Part shown: positions 25,829-37,689 of the stretch, one piece after another
Position numbering within the stretch: position 1 is the stretch's first letter
Layout of the letters: every line of letters begins with the position of its first letter
NCBI GenBank assembly: GCA_003993805.1
Contig: RSEF01000003.1
Span: 88,054,153-88,118,152, forward strand
Length of the DNA: 64,000 nt
Reading direction: 5' to 3'
Origin: Himantopus leucocephalus
Taxonomy: Eukaryota > Chordata > Aves > Charadriiformes > Recurvirostridae
Notes under the pieces: model-generated
What the model was told of the DNA's origin: nothing
The model's database searches: none
What the model saw: only the letters and a program-made list of their open reading frames with translations
Program-made: the position numbers and the translations under genes

Positions 25829-25928
25829 NNNNNNNNNNNNNNNNNNNNNNNNNNNNNNNNNNNNNNNNNNNNNNNNNNNNNNNNNNNNNNNNNNNNNNNN
25901 NNNNNNNNNNNNNNNNNNNNNNNNNNNN
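25829..25928. other. Assembly gap, 100 N
   Basis: Exactly 100 N. It is followed directly by a pure CCCTT array, which is the probable reason for the break. Confidence 0.99.
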
Positions 25929-25967
25929 CCCTTCCCTTCCCTTCCCTTCCCTTCCCTTCCCTTCCCT
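25929..25967 (-). repeat. (CCCTT)n microsatellite, equivalent to (GGGAA)n on minus strand
   Basis: Seven uninterrupted CCCTT units (25929-25963) precede CCCTCC. On the minus strand this gives GGG runs separated by AA, a strong G-quadruplex pattern. The true array probably extends into the gap. Open frames through it (25627-26084) are artefacts of the repeat and the N run. Confidence 0.95.
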
Positions 25968-27519
25968 CCATTATTTCTGCAGGATGCTGTGCCTAGGCTT
26001 CAACAAACTGAAAAATGCCACAGATGGGGAATCTTGAAAGGGGTGACCCTCAGTGGTGAGACATTTGAAACAAGCGTATGGTAGGAAAGAAGTCCAGGAG
26101 TGAGTGATGTTCCAGAAAGCAAAGACTCTACGGTGGCAGAAAAAAGGAGTCAGAGGACAGCTAGTCTTTTAGAAGCCAAGGGATACAGAATCACACCAGA
26201 TCTGTGGCACCCGGCTTCACGACAGCAAGAAAGGCAGGAAAAAGATTAGAAATAATAGCTTCTGTCTTATCTTTTTTAGATGCCATTTTTTTCCCCCTAC
26301 AGCTATTTCCCTTATTTCTGGACGCAACCACAGTTGTCATTCCCTGTACTAGTCTCAAGGGGTTCCTGCTGGGAAACTCTGCTCTTCCAAACAGTAGGCA
26401 GAATGGCTGTGTGACATGAATTAAGCTTTGTGCCTGAACTGTTTTCCAATGAGAGACGTGCACACAGCTGAGACCAGGGGTGTGGATACCCATGCAGCGC
26501 CAGGAGCATAACGTTTTAACAGTAAGATGAAAAAACCCCCTGAGATTAGATAACCCTGCTTTCTTACTTCCTCATGTAAAGCATCCCTGAGCTGGAAGAC
26601 TCCAGCATCTCTGTGTTAGTGACAGCCATTCTTGAATATCTGATTAGCTTTCCTGTTCATCTCTGCTGGTCAGTAGTGAAGGTCTTTAAAGCATTAATAA
26701 TAGTGATTTTCATCTTTGCTTCCAGCTCTCTTTTCTCCCTCTACTCCAATTCTGAGAGCCCAGATCTGGACCTTGATCCTGCCTCTGAAAGCAGCGAGCT
26801 CTTTTGGGTTGCTGGCCAAGATAATGAGGTGTTTCTGTTCCTCTCACTCCTCTTCTGCCTGACCATATAACTCATGCCCTTCTTCTTCCATATAACTTCT
26901 CTTTTTCTCAACAACTGGTCTTCAGATAGTCTATGACTTCAGGGTGTCCCGACTGCAGGCAGATGACTACGTCATTGGCTAGTCCCTGGTCTGAGGTTAA
27001 AGTATCTGAACAGGACGTGGGAAACGGTCTAGCATGGCATGAGAATTTGTCTGGCATGACAGATAGCAGTGTAAGAAGCTGAAAAACTTACAGGTGATGC
27101 CATGAGGCATGACAGTATCTCATAAGGGTTTGAGGGGAAGTTGTATGAGAAATGGCCCAACTTAGATAGTTGAAAAGGAGTGTTGAACTCTGGTGGAAAG
27201 GGGGAGGAACCATGTTGTGCATAACAGACAGCACGTACGTATATCAGAAATACCATTCGGGGCTGAAATTACCTAGGTAACTATAACAAAAATATCAAAT
27301 TTGCATATGGATGTAGCAAAAACGAAACCAATGCGGAAAAAGTTGTTTATTTTGTAGGAGATGGGATGGAGAAAGCAAATTCAAGGGTGGTAGGAAGCAG
27401 GGTCAAGAAGTAGGAAAAGAGATGATACAATGTGCAAGAGATGTGATCATTGCTACTTGCCAGTTCCCAACACAGAGAGGGAAGTATAAGGAGTTGCATG
27501 CAGAGCTGAATAGTGACTC
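25968..27519. other. Unique non-coding stretch, nothing recognised
   Basis: Single-copy sequence. Frames of 65-100 codons around 26191-26509 overlap on both strands without a recognisable product. No repeats were identified. Confidence 0.55.
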
Positions 27520-27868
27520 CGGGAAGACCTTATTTCAGCATTTCAGTACTTAAAGGCGGCTTATAAGAAAGGTTGGACAAACTTTTTAACAGGGCCTGTA
27601 GCAATAGAACAAGGGGTAATGGTCTCAAACTAAAAGAGGGAAGGTTTAGGCTAGATATAAGGAAGAAATTTTTTACAATGTGAGACACTGGAACTGTCTC
27701 ATTGGCGGTCCTAGGAGATCTGTCTGACATCGTGAGCCCAGTCCTTCAAGCTGGACTTGTTCAAGTTCCTCNGGGGGGTTGGACTAGATGACCTTTAAAG
27801 GTTCCTTCCAACCCAATTTCTATTCTATGATTCCAACCAATTCTATGATTTTTTTATTCTATTCTAAG
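27520..27868 (+). mobile_element. CR1 LINE 3' end, interrupted copy
   Basis: The left part runs through TTTCAGTACTTAAAGG, AGGGCCTGTAGCAATAG, GGGGTAATGGT and GATATAAGGAAGAAATTTT. The right part contains GGTTGGACTAGATGACC, CCTTCCAACCC and TTCTATGATT, all hallmarks of avian CR1 3' untranslated ends on the plus strand. Between them (about 27690-27772) the expected CR1 segment is replaced by sequence also found at 28015-28078, and a single N sits at 27772. The element is therefore either mis-assembled or rearranged. It is 5'-truncated, as nearly all genomic CR1 copies are, and encodes nothing. Confidence 0.92.
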
Positions 27869-28109
27869 ATTTTTGTGTGGATTCTGCCCAGACTATCTGG
27901 ACTGGTTCTTTGAGATCAAGATACCAAATTGGTAGAGGCCTCTGCCACAGGAGTAGGCTGCCACTTGGAGACAATGTTCTTTTTTGAGGTTTGGAGACAG
28001 TGGACATGGTGCTTGGTCCTAGGAGATCTGTCTGAAATCGTGAGCCCAGTCCTTCAAGCTGGACTTGTTCAAGTTCCTTNTCCTTCAAGCTGGACTTGTT
28101 CAAGTTCCT
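27707..28109. repeat. Repeated 64-bp block flanking two single-N junctions
   Basis: The block beginning GGTCCTAGGAGATCTGTCTG at 27707-27770 recurs at 28015-28078 with one difference that I see (GACATCG against GAAATCG). Its last 29 bases recur again at 28081-28109, directly after the N at 28080. The first copy ends next to the N at 27772. The pattern points to overlapping contig ends, with the first copy chimerically joined inside the CR1 element. Confidence 0.88.
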
Positions 28110-31100
28110 CGTCTGTAGTTTGTGAAGACCTGTCCTCAGCAGCCTGTGGAGTTAGTGAACACGTGGACTGGGACAGTGATTGGCAGAGGAATATAAGGAT
28201 ATGAAAGGAAATACAATGAAGATGAGAAGCAGTGTGCATTACCAAGGAGGTGAAAAAAAAAATTATTCTTCTGCTGAAATCTGGTTTTAATACACTTCTG
28301 AGGTTACCAGCATACCTCTTTGTAACTGCTGACACATGTACCTTGGGACTTTTTCCTCAGCTATGCCAGGAATTTAGGGGTCATTTGGGAAACTATGGCC
28401 TGTTGTCACAGGGTCTCAGAAAGGCTGTTTCATCCTGCTCCTTCCCATTCTACTTCATCTTATACCAAGAAAAGTCTACCTCCATGGCTGAGGCACGCTA
28501 TTCTTTCCAAGGACAGCTGGAGAACACAGACTACGTCATGGCCGAAAATGATCCCACTGTCCACAGATGATTTTTGTCACATGAAATGCAGGTGTCTAGC
28601 TGGGCTCCAGTGTCTGACTGTACTTCAGGTGCCTAACCTCTGGCAGATGGGTCCTAGCCTCTGAGTCCTGTTTAAAGATGCAATTCAAAGGCCTGTTTTT
28701 AGCTTGCCACTTAGATTAATTTAGGTGGTTTCATTGTCTATTGACGTTCAGTCTGAAAACAAGGCTAATTAATGTCTGACTAACAGTTGTTTCCAATTGT
28801 GGTCTCTATACTACATTAGCTATGTTTGGCTAAATAGACCACATTGTTCAAAACCCAAAAATCTTTCCTACTGTTTCTTAAACAATTTAGGGTACTTGAA
28901 ATGTCTCAATTTAAAAAAAGAAAGCACCAAACAAAGGGACCTGCTAATAGAGATCGCTGTTGCTGACGTTTCTCAGTTTTTGCTACCAGCAAGGATTCAC
29001 TTTTTGGAACTTCACTCAAAGAAGCAAGACAAATATATTATTTACACAGCTCATGATTTATATGTGGTGTCATGGGCACCCTTTCATTTCTCTAAAGGCT
29101 TCTAAATCTCTTCAAAGAGAACTGCAGCTACAAGCAGATGTTATTTCCTCATCCTAGCACAGGATCATTCTTCAACAGTAGAGTCCTACAGAGAAATTTG
29201 ATAAAGCAGACTGTTAACATCAATTCTGCAGGTCACATCCTCTGCCTTATTTTTAGTCTTTTATAAAATCTCACTTCCAAGTCGCAGGAATATTTTTGAC
29301 ATCAAGCCGAGTTTCAGCTGACTTTCTGAAGCGGTCAAGTTCAGCTCATTAACAGTGAAAGAAAGAAGCCCCTTAGAATAGCAATTCAGTCTTCCAAAGA
29401 TCTCAACCGCCCTCTGAAATATCTCCACTAACTAGAGAAAGAGCACCTGCAACCCTAGACAACTCAGCTGCCTACAGGTAGGCCTACAATTGTGTTCTGG
29501 TTCTAATCAGTAGCGTGTTTTTAAGGCAAGTGTCTCTATCGTGCCTACTTGCTGTGCTTCAGTTCATGAGCTGTGTCACAGCACATGAACTGGATTTCAT
29601 TCTGACTATACCAAGCTGGAAGACGTTCTCCAGAAGGGCACATAATGTGCACGAGTCGCTGACAGTTGTTTGGTCCATGGGGCTGGAGTAGAGCCAAACT
29701 GAAATACCTCCCCCGAAAAATGTATGGTGTGGGCAGCAGGCCCTCTTGCACCAAATGTTTCGCTTTACAGATCTGCTTGTGTTGTGTTGCACTATCTGCT
29801 AGTATAGACAAAGACTACGAGGAAGACACCCAGGAGAGCGTGCCGGGAGGGTGCCAAAGCCAGCCCCTGGGTATATGGTTCAATAGACACCTAAGGTTGA
29901 GTTTATGTTGAAGGGCAAATATACTTTGCAGTATGCTTGGCCACTATGTAGAAGTCCATGTCCGTTTGTCACTCTCTGAAGGCAGCAGCCTGTGCATTGC
30001 CCAGCTGTCTTTGCTTTGGGTGCTCAAGGGGAAGGAACTTGTGTGGTACCAATAGCTCTCCTGATGCACCTGAACGGGGCAGGAGATGCCTCACCTCTGT
30101 GGAGCTCTTGAATGGGGACTGACTTCACAAATCTTTACCCTTTGTAGTGCCTTGTCTTATTGATAAAAAATTAGTATTTACCTTACCTTCCTCTGCTTCC
30201 TTCTTCTTTAGAGAAAGATCTTTTCTGTAAAATCTCTCTCAAATCATTTGTATCTGGGGGAAAATTAACATAGTGTCTTCTTCCCTCTGAGTCAGTGAAA
30301 TTCCCTTAAGACCTTTCCTAGAGGAATCAACACATGCTAGCAGAGCAGGGTACTTCGGGTGAACACTGAAAGCCTTTGTTGGGTTGTTATAACTCTAGGG
30401 GGAAAATGACAGGAAATATTTTGTACTTTTAAGTAAAAAGAAATAATAAACCTTATGATGAATTCAGTGAAGGTGGACTTTAAAGGTCTGGATGGAATTC
30501 CTTATATGCATTTGGGGAAAAATAAAAAATAAAAAAATAAAAGTATAGACATATGTTAATTGATCTGTATGTGAATTCCAAACATTTTACAGAGAGGCAG
30601 AACCCTTTGAGCAAGGCTGAAGCTGAAACTGGGATTTTTTTTATCAACTGTAAATTAGGAAAAATAGTTTGGCAATTTGTTATTTGAGTGTTGGATTTCC
30701 TTAAACAGGAATCTCTGGACACCAGGAAACCCCTCACATTGCCTCTACTGTCTTCCTTGTGAAAGGGCAACATACATACTGGAAGACAGAAGTAATAGGA
30801 AAAAAACACAGGGAGGTGAAGACACTTCACAAACATTTGTTTTGAAACACATTACAGTTTAGTCTATTTCATTTAAATCTCAGAAACTACTGCTCCCACA
30901 ATAAAATAAACAAAAATAAATTGACTTTGGCTAAAGATCACCACAGATCTGGCTGTTTTACCAAATGGTTTTCACCTAAATGTGTGAGATCAATCTTTGG
31001 CTTGTGAGAAAAGTTTGAGTTTCTTAAAGACCAGCTTGTTCAACTGCTTCATGTCTTGCCATACTGATGATTTTAATATTTCAAGAGCAGACGCCAGGAG

Positions 31101-31424
31101 AAACGATGAGCCTCCTAGTTCAGTAACAGGTAAGGGCATATTGTCACAATGGTCACTTTTGTGGTCTCTGTTTTTCACCTAGCAGGCCATGCAGTGCTGA
31201 CCTCTGATGGGCTTTAAATTTCTGCAGAATGCCTCCAAAACATATCTTTCCCATTTATTGAAATTTCCTCTAAATGTTCTATGCTTTCCAGCAGAAGATT
31301 AGTCTCTATTTTTTCATGAATAAATGTGGAGCAGCCAAAAAACACTCTCAGAAAGCAGCCAGGATTTCAAAGATGCCTGAAACATTTCAGTCCACCTTCT
31401 GGCAATATGGTGACTACTGATAGA
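28110..31424. other. Unique non-coding stretch, nothing recognised
   Basis: Single-copy sequence. Frames at 28232-28570 (112 codons, plus) and 30480-30836 (118 codons, minus, with aromatic and hydrophobic runs from AT-rich DNA) match no family I recognise. A short A/T-rich simple tract lies near 30519-30541. Confidence 0.55.
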
Positions 31425-31459
31425 GGGGGAGAAGGAAGGGGCTAGTAAGGGGAGGGGGG
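31425..31459 (+). other. Predicted G-quadruplex run
   Basis: Four G runs of at least four bases occur in 35 bp: 31425-31429, 31438-31441, 31449-31452 and 31454-31459, with loops of 8, 7 and 1 bases. This satisfies the usual four-run G-quadruplex rule. No promoter or gene start is evident beside it. Confidence 0.6.
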
Positions 31460-32049
31460 CAACACGTGCCATGTTCTGTCGCTGGTACCTGCTTTTGGAG
31501 AATGAGTGTACTGTCTGCCCCTTTGCACAGTGATGAAACAAGAAAAAGTTCTGAACAAGAAAAACTGTGTCTGTAATTTGAGTTTAAAAATGGAGCTCAT
31601 GCAGTACCCTTGTTTAGATCCAGACTACCTTCATTTTCAATCCACTTGTTGAATAAAATGTACTACTAAGAGGGCCTCCAGACTAGGAGCACAAAATAAC
31701 AGTGATTAGTAAAAGGCAAAGAAAGGTTGTAGAGATATCCCAGGTCCAAATTCCTTCCAGAACATTTTGGATTGAGAAATGCATTTCTTCTCTGCCAATG
31801 ATATCTCAAAGATCCGAGAGGACATCCCATATAAAGAGGCAACTATTTAATTTTCAAATGCTGCTGTTGCTTCATAAATGAGCACTGGTCCCTAAGAATA
31901 GCAGAAAATTGTGAGAAATGTGTCATCAGGTATCAGATAGCCTGAGATCCCCAGTGTTAGTATGCTAGTAGTGATGTTCTGGTCATCACTATTCCAGGAC
32001 TTTCACCCAGCAACACAGTTTTTCAATTTGGATATAAAACTAGAAAGAA
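31460..32049. other. Unique non-coding stretch, nothing recognised
   Basis: AT-rich single-copy DNA with no open frame above about 60 codons that deserves mention and no repeat recognised. Confidence 0.55.
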
Positions 32050-32145
32050 TGAGCTGGGAGAGTGGTTAGTAATAAGAGTCATGGGAGCTTTGAATAGATA
32101 TTCACACTCTGTTCCACACTTGAGAGACAATCACTTACACCTCGA
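32050..32145 (+). mobile_element. Possible decayed MIR-like SINE fragment
   Basis: GAGAGTGGTTAGTAATAAGAG followed by ATAGATATTCACACTCTG, CCACAC and ATCACTTACACCTC echoes the order of a MIR/CORE-type SINE: an A-box-like AGTGGTTAG, then the tract near the B box, then CAAGTCACTTAACCTC. The match is loose and rests on memory of the consensus. Chance similarity cannot be excluded. Confidence 0.25.
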
Positions 32146-32694
32146 AAGCAGTGGAAAGAAGGAAGCAAACTGTACCTGGCTGACCTGTGGGAATTTAGCC
32201 TGAAAATCTGTTTCACTGTGTGAAACTAAGGTCGTGTCAGATACAAAAGTACAGCAACTACAGATGACAGTGGGATTCACACAGATTAAATCAATCTTAT
32301 TGCAACCACTAAAAACATTGCATCTTCCCATTCAAACTGGGGTATGAAGGACGCATCAAAGAAAAATCCCCTTGGTCAGACCTCTTGAAAAGGCAATGTT
32401 GTAATTCATTTAAAAAACAGGCTATGAAGAGTAGAACCCCATCAGTGCATTGATATCAGACACAGACACAGACACACATCAGACAATGATATGACCTCCA
32501 TCAGATTTACTTGCATGGTGAAAGTAGGTGCAAAAGTAGATTCATAATGCAATTAGAGCCATTGCATCTAAGAAGATGCAATCCATGAAGGGCCATCGAG
32601 AACAAAGCTGCTGCCTCTGATTCAAGAAATCTTAAAAGAACATGCCATCAAATCACCACAACACACCTTGATTTTACTTTTTCCTGTGATTCTG
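32146..32694. other. Unique stretch with CAGACA simple repeat
   Basis: Mostly single-copy sequence. A short (CAGACA)-type tract occupies about 32457-32484. No gene or other repeat was seen. Confidence 0.6.
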
Positions 32695-32757
32695 ATATTG
32701 TCAACATCAGAGACTGGACTAAACTAGATGGCCCTTTCTGTCTGACCAAATACTGAC
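32695..32757 (+). mobile_element. Decayed CR1-type LINE 3' fragment
   Basis: GACTGGACTAAACTAGATGG followed by CCCTTTCTGTCTGACC and ATACTG corresponds to the old amniote CR1 3' end pattern GGACTAGATGGACC...TCTGACCCAGTATGG, on the plus strand. It is the counterpart of the minus-strand fragment at 12239-12310. No young CR1 terminal octamers remain. Confidence 0.45.
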
Positions 32758-34516
32758 AAACGCTTCCAGGTCCTCAGGAAAATGTCCATATGGGGGATGA
32801 ATAACAATTCATTCACCTGATCAGTTTCCTCTCAATGAGATGTAGTGGACTGCACTGAGAGAGATGTTCTGTTTGGGGCTAAAAATCTAGATTTTATTGT
32901 ACTTGGCAGAATATCAGTTTAACAACATTTCACCTCAGGTGAAAAGATGCTTACCTGTTTGGAGTATTGTATTATTCATCTGGTTTTGCTTTTAGTATTC
33001 TGAAAATGTTCTGAAGCAACTGTTTTTTCTTGGCAAAGTGACTCAGTCAATTTGAACAAATTACTGGAGCAGTGAGCATTCAGCCTTGCTAAACATCCCG
33101 CTCAGAAGAATGCACAGAGACACTTGCAGACTCAACTTTGCTCTTGACAGTCTAAGTCTCCCATTACAGCGCACTTGGGAAACGGAAGCAGGGACATCAA
33201 ACACTTCAATATAGTTCACGTTTTACGAGTAGTTTATTTATTGCACTTCACTGGCTGGAATTCTCTATTTTTTTAAATATCTTTTCCTGCTAATGCTAGC
33301 TCTATATCATTCAGTGCTATGGAAATTGTGTATTCTTTTCCAAAGAAACCGAGAACCTCCGCCCAGTTTCCATGTGTAGACACATAGGTCAGCTCCGCCA
33401 GGACAGAGTATATATGTCTGCATATTGCTAGAGGTGTTTCTCAGTGGTGCGTGAATGTATTCTTGTGCACTGTGTGGTTTGGATAAAAGCTCCGTTCCCG
33501 TGCAGCTGGCTGTGGAACAGTATGTTGGGGCCGTGCTCCTGCAGGGAGTCATACAAGGCTGGAGTGTCTGCAGCTCCTCAGCAGCCGTGGCCAGTCCTTT
33601 CAAAAGAATATAATTTAGTTCAAATGACCTCCTTTCATCCCCCTTTTTAGCCACCCCCAAGAACCTAGGTGATATGTCAATGGCACAAAGCAGCCCTTGT
33701 GCAGATTTTATCCAAGGAGACACACCAGGGAGCACAGCATCGCACATTGGCTACATGAGTCTTTAAATGATGGATTTTCTTTAAGGAAATAAAATTACAC
33801 TCACAGCTCACTAAACTACTAGTCAGGCTTTTCCTTTGTAAGAGATCTTTCCATCGTTAGACCAAATGAACGAGACGGGTGAAAACCACAACCACTGTTG
33901 TTGGTTCTGTGCTGAAGAACAGAACCTAACCTCTCCGCAAAGAAATCCCATCACAAGTACGCCTTTGAGTCTTTCAACTAAATTGAAAGTACTTCAAGCT
34001 ATTTACAAAGCAGGAGATTCCTCTCGTTGTTTATCTGTGGTGTGCCTCCCTGGTGTGTTCTGTCTAAGCATGAATGCGTCTGTTCACTTCGTTTCTAGCC
34101 TACATCCACAGCAGTCCCAGTGGAGTGGCTGGAAGAACTATTATGAGCAGCCAAGTCTGGAACTGTTTGGATTTATTGTCTTTTCTGGGCATATGGATGT
34201 TGGTGTCCAATAGATGGATTACGGCTGATTTCTTTAATCTGCTCTGGGTTGTGCAGACTCTGGGAGGATTCAGCTGGAGCCAATTTTTTGCTTGCTGTGC
34301 TCCCTTCAGTAGTCCTTGATTTCTCAGTGCCTCAGTCCTTGGGTCCTGCTCAGCTCACCAAAGTGCAGGACCTGATGTGGGCAGCTGAGATTATTTGAGA
34401 GGGAGAGGAAGTGGCATGGCTATGGAGGAATGCCCTGAGCACCTCACCTCCTCCTGGCTGGCAATTTCAGTGTGCCCAGCAGAGCAGTGCAGAGATCTGA
34501 TGCTAGCTTGTAGGAA
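32758..34516. other. Unique non-coding stretch, nothing recognised
   Basis: Single-copy sequence. The 146-codon minus frame 33307-33747 contains no identifiable domain, has no clear splice context and is opposed by a plus frame at 33444-33650. I consider it chance. Confidence 0.5.
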
Positions 34517-34573
34517 CAGTGGATCATGAGACGCTCAGTGGATCATGAGACCCTCAGCGGATGATGAGACCCA
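34517..34573. repeat. 19-bp tandem repeat, three copies
   Basis: Units start at 34517, 34536 and 34555, with pattern CAGTGGATCATGAGACSCT. The first two differ at one base, and the third has three or so changes (CAGCGGATGATGAGACCCA). It is a small young minisatellite without gene context. Confidence 0.9.
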
Positions 34574-37330
34574 GCTCTTTCTCTGTGCCGTTTGCCACTT
34601 CACGGAGCTAGTGTAAGAACATGTCTTAATGAAAATCCATTCTGAAGGACACTTGAACATTAGGAATCCATCATTTAAAACCTGAATGAAGGAATTGACT
34701 CCAGTGTACTTGCCATTTGTACACAAATATAAGTAAAATACTGCGCACCTCTGCTAGATGAATTACACACACTCTGTGAGCCCTAGCTCTCATGTTAATC
34801 ATGTGTCAGGGCTTGCTAAAGTCAAAACTTGTCTGTTTTTTAAATACCTGTTTTTGACTCTTCAAATCTCTTGTGCCTGATATATTTTCCATTAATATTC
34901 CAGACAATAAAAGTTTACAGGAATGAACACTTTTAAAACCAGAGGAACTAGGTGTCAAAAACTTAAATATTAAATAAAAAATAAATTTTAAATTGTGCAA
35001 AACAGTTTAATACATGCTTTGTTACCTGAACAATACATACAACAGAACTGGGTACAGAAACAAAACCATGTGACTTAGTGTAAGCATTGACTAGTTCTTG
35101 TGAATTATCTGACATGCAAAGGTATTGAAAAGACCAATTCAAGATCAGCTTATAAAACAAAAATGGGGCAAAATAAAATGAATACCTGTATATTATAAGT
35201 TATCTGTTCAGTTTCTCTCACCAAGGTTCAAAATGAACATTAAAAAAAATTAACATCCATCAAAGACTGCAGAGCAAAAGTGGATACGAAGCCATCCAAA
35301 CACAATTTTTAGTTACAGCTCCACAGATTCCTTTCTAGCAAATGTTCTACTTAGATTTTGAAAGGACTCAGGATTTGTCTTTTGGGACTGAATTTTATTT
35401 CTCAGGGTGGCAACACTTTTACAAATACACAGGTTGTTGGCTTACAGAGAGTTGAATCATAAGTAACATAGTAACTACAGGGATTTGACCTGATTTTTGT
35501 CTTTACAAAGTTGGAATTATGATTTCAACCAGGGAAAAGAAACACTTCAGACCACTTCTGCAGAATGAAAGTGGGGTTATTTTCCAATACAGTTCCTATG
35601 GAAGGAAACAATATTATCCCAGCTTCCATCCAGCTAAATGTCCACTTCCTTGATCAGCACAGGACTTTTCAAGGGCACTTTTGAGTCCCCTGAGTGACAA
35701 TGCCATATTTCAATCAACCAGAGGAATGAGGAGAGTACTGTTCACCCTGGACAAGGCTACATGAGTGTCTGTTGGGTGGTGGCGCCCAGTGGGTTCACCA
35801 CATTCCCCGTCTTGTTCAGTGGTGCGCAGGCTGTGCTGTAGTCCTGTCAGGTTGGGTTCATTGCTCACAAACAAGGGGTTACTCTACAGAAGAATCTTGG
35901 GGATATCCAGGGTTTCTGGACATCTGAAATTTCAGAGACATGTTCAGGCTCTGCTCAGGAGGAAGAAAAAAAATTATTCCAGGGAAAAAGAAGCTTGGTC
36001 CGTCCTGCTGAGGGTCTATTCCACCTCACTGATTATGTGGGACTGTGCAGCAAAAGAATGTATGCAGTGGCAGGTCTGATGGTTTTTAGCTGGTGAGGGT
36101 AACTCTGCAAGTGCAGTGCACTTTGTGACGTGTTGAGGTGCTGGGCTTTGTACTAGGGTGGGCACTGTCCATGCCTAGTTCAGGAGGGAAGTAAGACTCA
36201 GATTTTACTGAGGGTTATAAAACTCCAGTGGAGATAGACCCTACTATCCCCAAGGTAAGAACCACCCGTGAGCGTATGAGCGTATCTTTCTCTTGAGCAC
36301 CCACCTCCTTCAGTGTTTATAACGGCACTCAGCACTTGTGCAATGATACGTGACTGTTCTCGTGTGCAATGACACAGGCTTCTTCAGTGTTCCTGACATT
36401 CATTAGGTACAACTCATTATGCTGAAAAACTAGTCTGGACTGGCCAGCTCTTCATGATTATTTCTGTTCCATGACCTCATCAGAGCGGTGGGATTTGAAC
36501 AGTTCTATATGCTATTGCATTCCAGCACAACGAGAAGGAATGGCTGGGGTTTTGCAAAAATAGAGAAGTATGATTACATTTAGTGTAAACATGTAGGAAT
36601 ATATTCACAGATGTCCCTTCTAGTCATCAGAGGAGGTGCTTCTGCAGATAGACTTCATCTATCTTCTTTATCTTCTGTGGGGGGAGTTCAGAGATAGTAT
36701 CTAGACTGAAGTAATGTTTCATTAATATTCCTTCTGTAAGCCATATAAGGTTGTTAGGACCTGTGCAGATTTGTGATGGGTGTTTGAATATTAATTACTG
36801 ACACCAAAATCTTGCCAGCTGTTATTGTTTGTTCCAAGTTTCAACAGCAAAAAGTCCATGGAATCAGTTGATTTCAACTGATTTAAAGATTTGGCCACTT
36901 CTAGAAAAGGAAGTAGAAACTACATCTTGTCCAGTTTGGAATATGGTCTAATAAAAAAAACAAGGGTGGGTTTACAGTAGGGAATAGTCAAATCCAACTT
37001 CTGTCCTTGAAATTCAGAATTTCCATCTGGAAACTGTATTTTTTAACTCCTAGGAATGTCTTTTCATAGTCTGACCTTAAGTGATGTGCACTGTCTTCTG
37101 TGCACTGCTATAGAGATACCAATGTAATAAAACCCAGCAGGGTGACTTCTTGGCATTCTTGCGATGCCACTGGAACCTATAATTTATCTTTGTGGGTTAT
37201 TCTTAAATGGGCTTTTAAAGATAATTGACAAGGTGCTTTACAAAACTACACACTGAAACCACCCCATTCGGGGGTGGGTGTACAGAATATATGGAGATAC
37301 GCATGCATGTCGTAGTAGTGGGAGATCACT
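34574..37330. other. Unique non-coding stretch, nothing recognised
   Basis: AT-rich single-copy DNA. The 104-codon plus frame at 35765-36079 begins with an arginine/serine-rich composition but has no recognisable domain or supporting context. Confidence 0.5.
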
Positions 37331-37352
37331 GTAGTAGCAGTAGCAGCAGCAA
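37331..37352 (+). repeat. Short interrupted GTAGCA/CAG triplet tract
   Basis: GTAGTAGCAGTAGCAGCAGC forms about seven imperfect triplets. It is too short and interrupted to be a notable expansion, and it lies in no coding frame I can support. Confidence 0.7.
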
Positions 37353-37652
37353 TAAGCTGGCACTTGGCAGCTAACAGGAGAGTAAATTAAGTCAGGAATT
37401 AGGTCCAGAATGCAAACACAGAAGGAATTTCACATACTGTGCCATCAGCATGCAAGTTTCCAGAAGCTCTTCCAACCGCATACTATCCTTCCTCTCTGTT
37501 CTTTCTCAGCCCCCATCCCTCTTTCTGTGCTGATGTTCAGAGGGAACTTTGCCATTTTATTTGACCATACCATTCATTAAAAATGAAAAAAAATGAGTAG
37601 AAAAAATATATTAAAAATCAGCGGAGATAAATCCCATATGCCTCGCTGCCTA

Positions 37653-37689
37653 GTACAGTACAAAATGTACTCCTGTATGTACAGTACAA
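37653..37689. repeat. 11-bp direct repeat GTACAGTACAA, 26-bp spacing
   Basis: GTACAGTACAA occurs at 37653-37663 and again at 37679-37689. Each unit is nearly self-complementary, so the pair can also pair as an imperfect hairpin. No function is suggested. Confidence 0.7.

Noticed and set aside
25627..26084. Frames reading through the gap and the CCCTT array with Pro-Ser-Leu-type repeats
   Set aside because: They translate Ns and a microsatellite. There is no real protein evidence.
33307..33747. 146-codon minus-strand frame as a coding exon
   Set aside because: It has no domain, no convincing splice acceptor or donor and an opposed open frame. Frames of this length are expected by chance in 64 kb.
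34517..34573. CRISPR-like array
   Set aside because: The units are contiguous 19-bp tandem repeats without spacers, and the host is a vertebrate.
37331..37352. CAG-type trinucleotide expansion
   Set aside because: It has only about seven interrupted triplets and lies outside any supported transcript.
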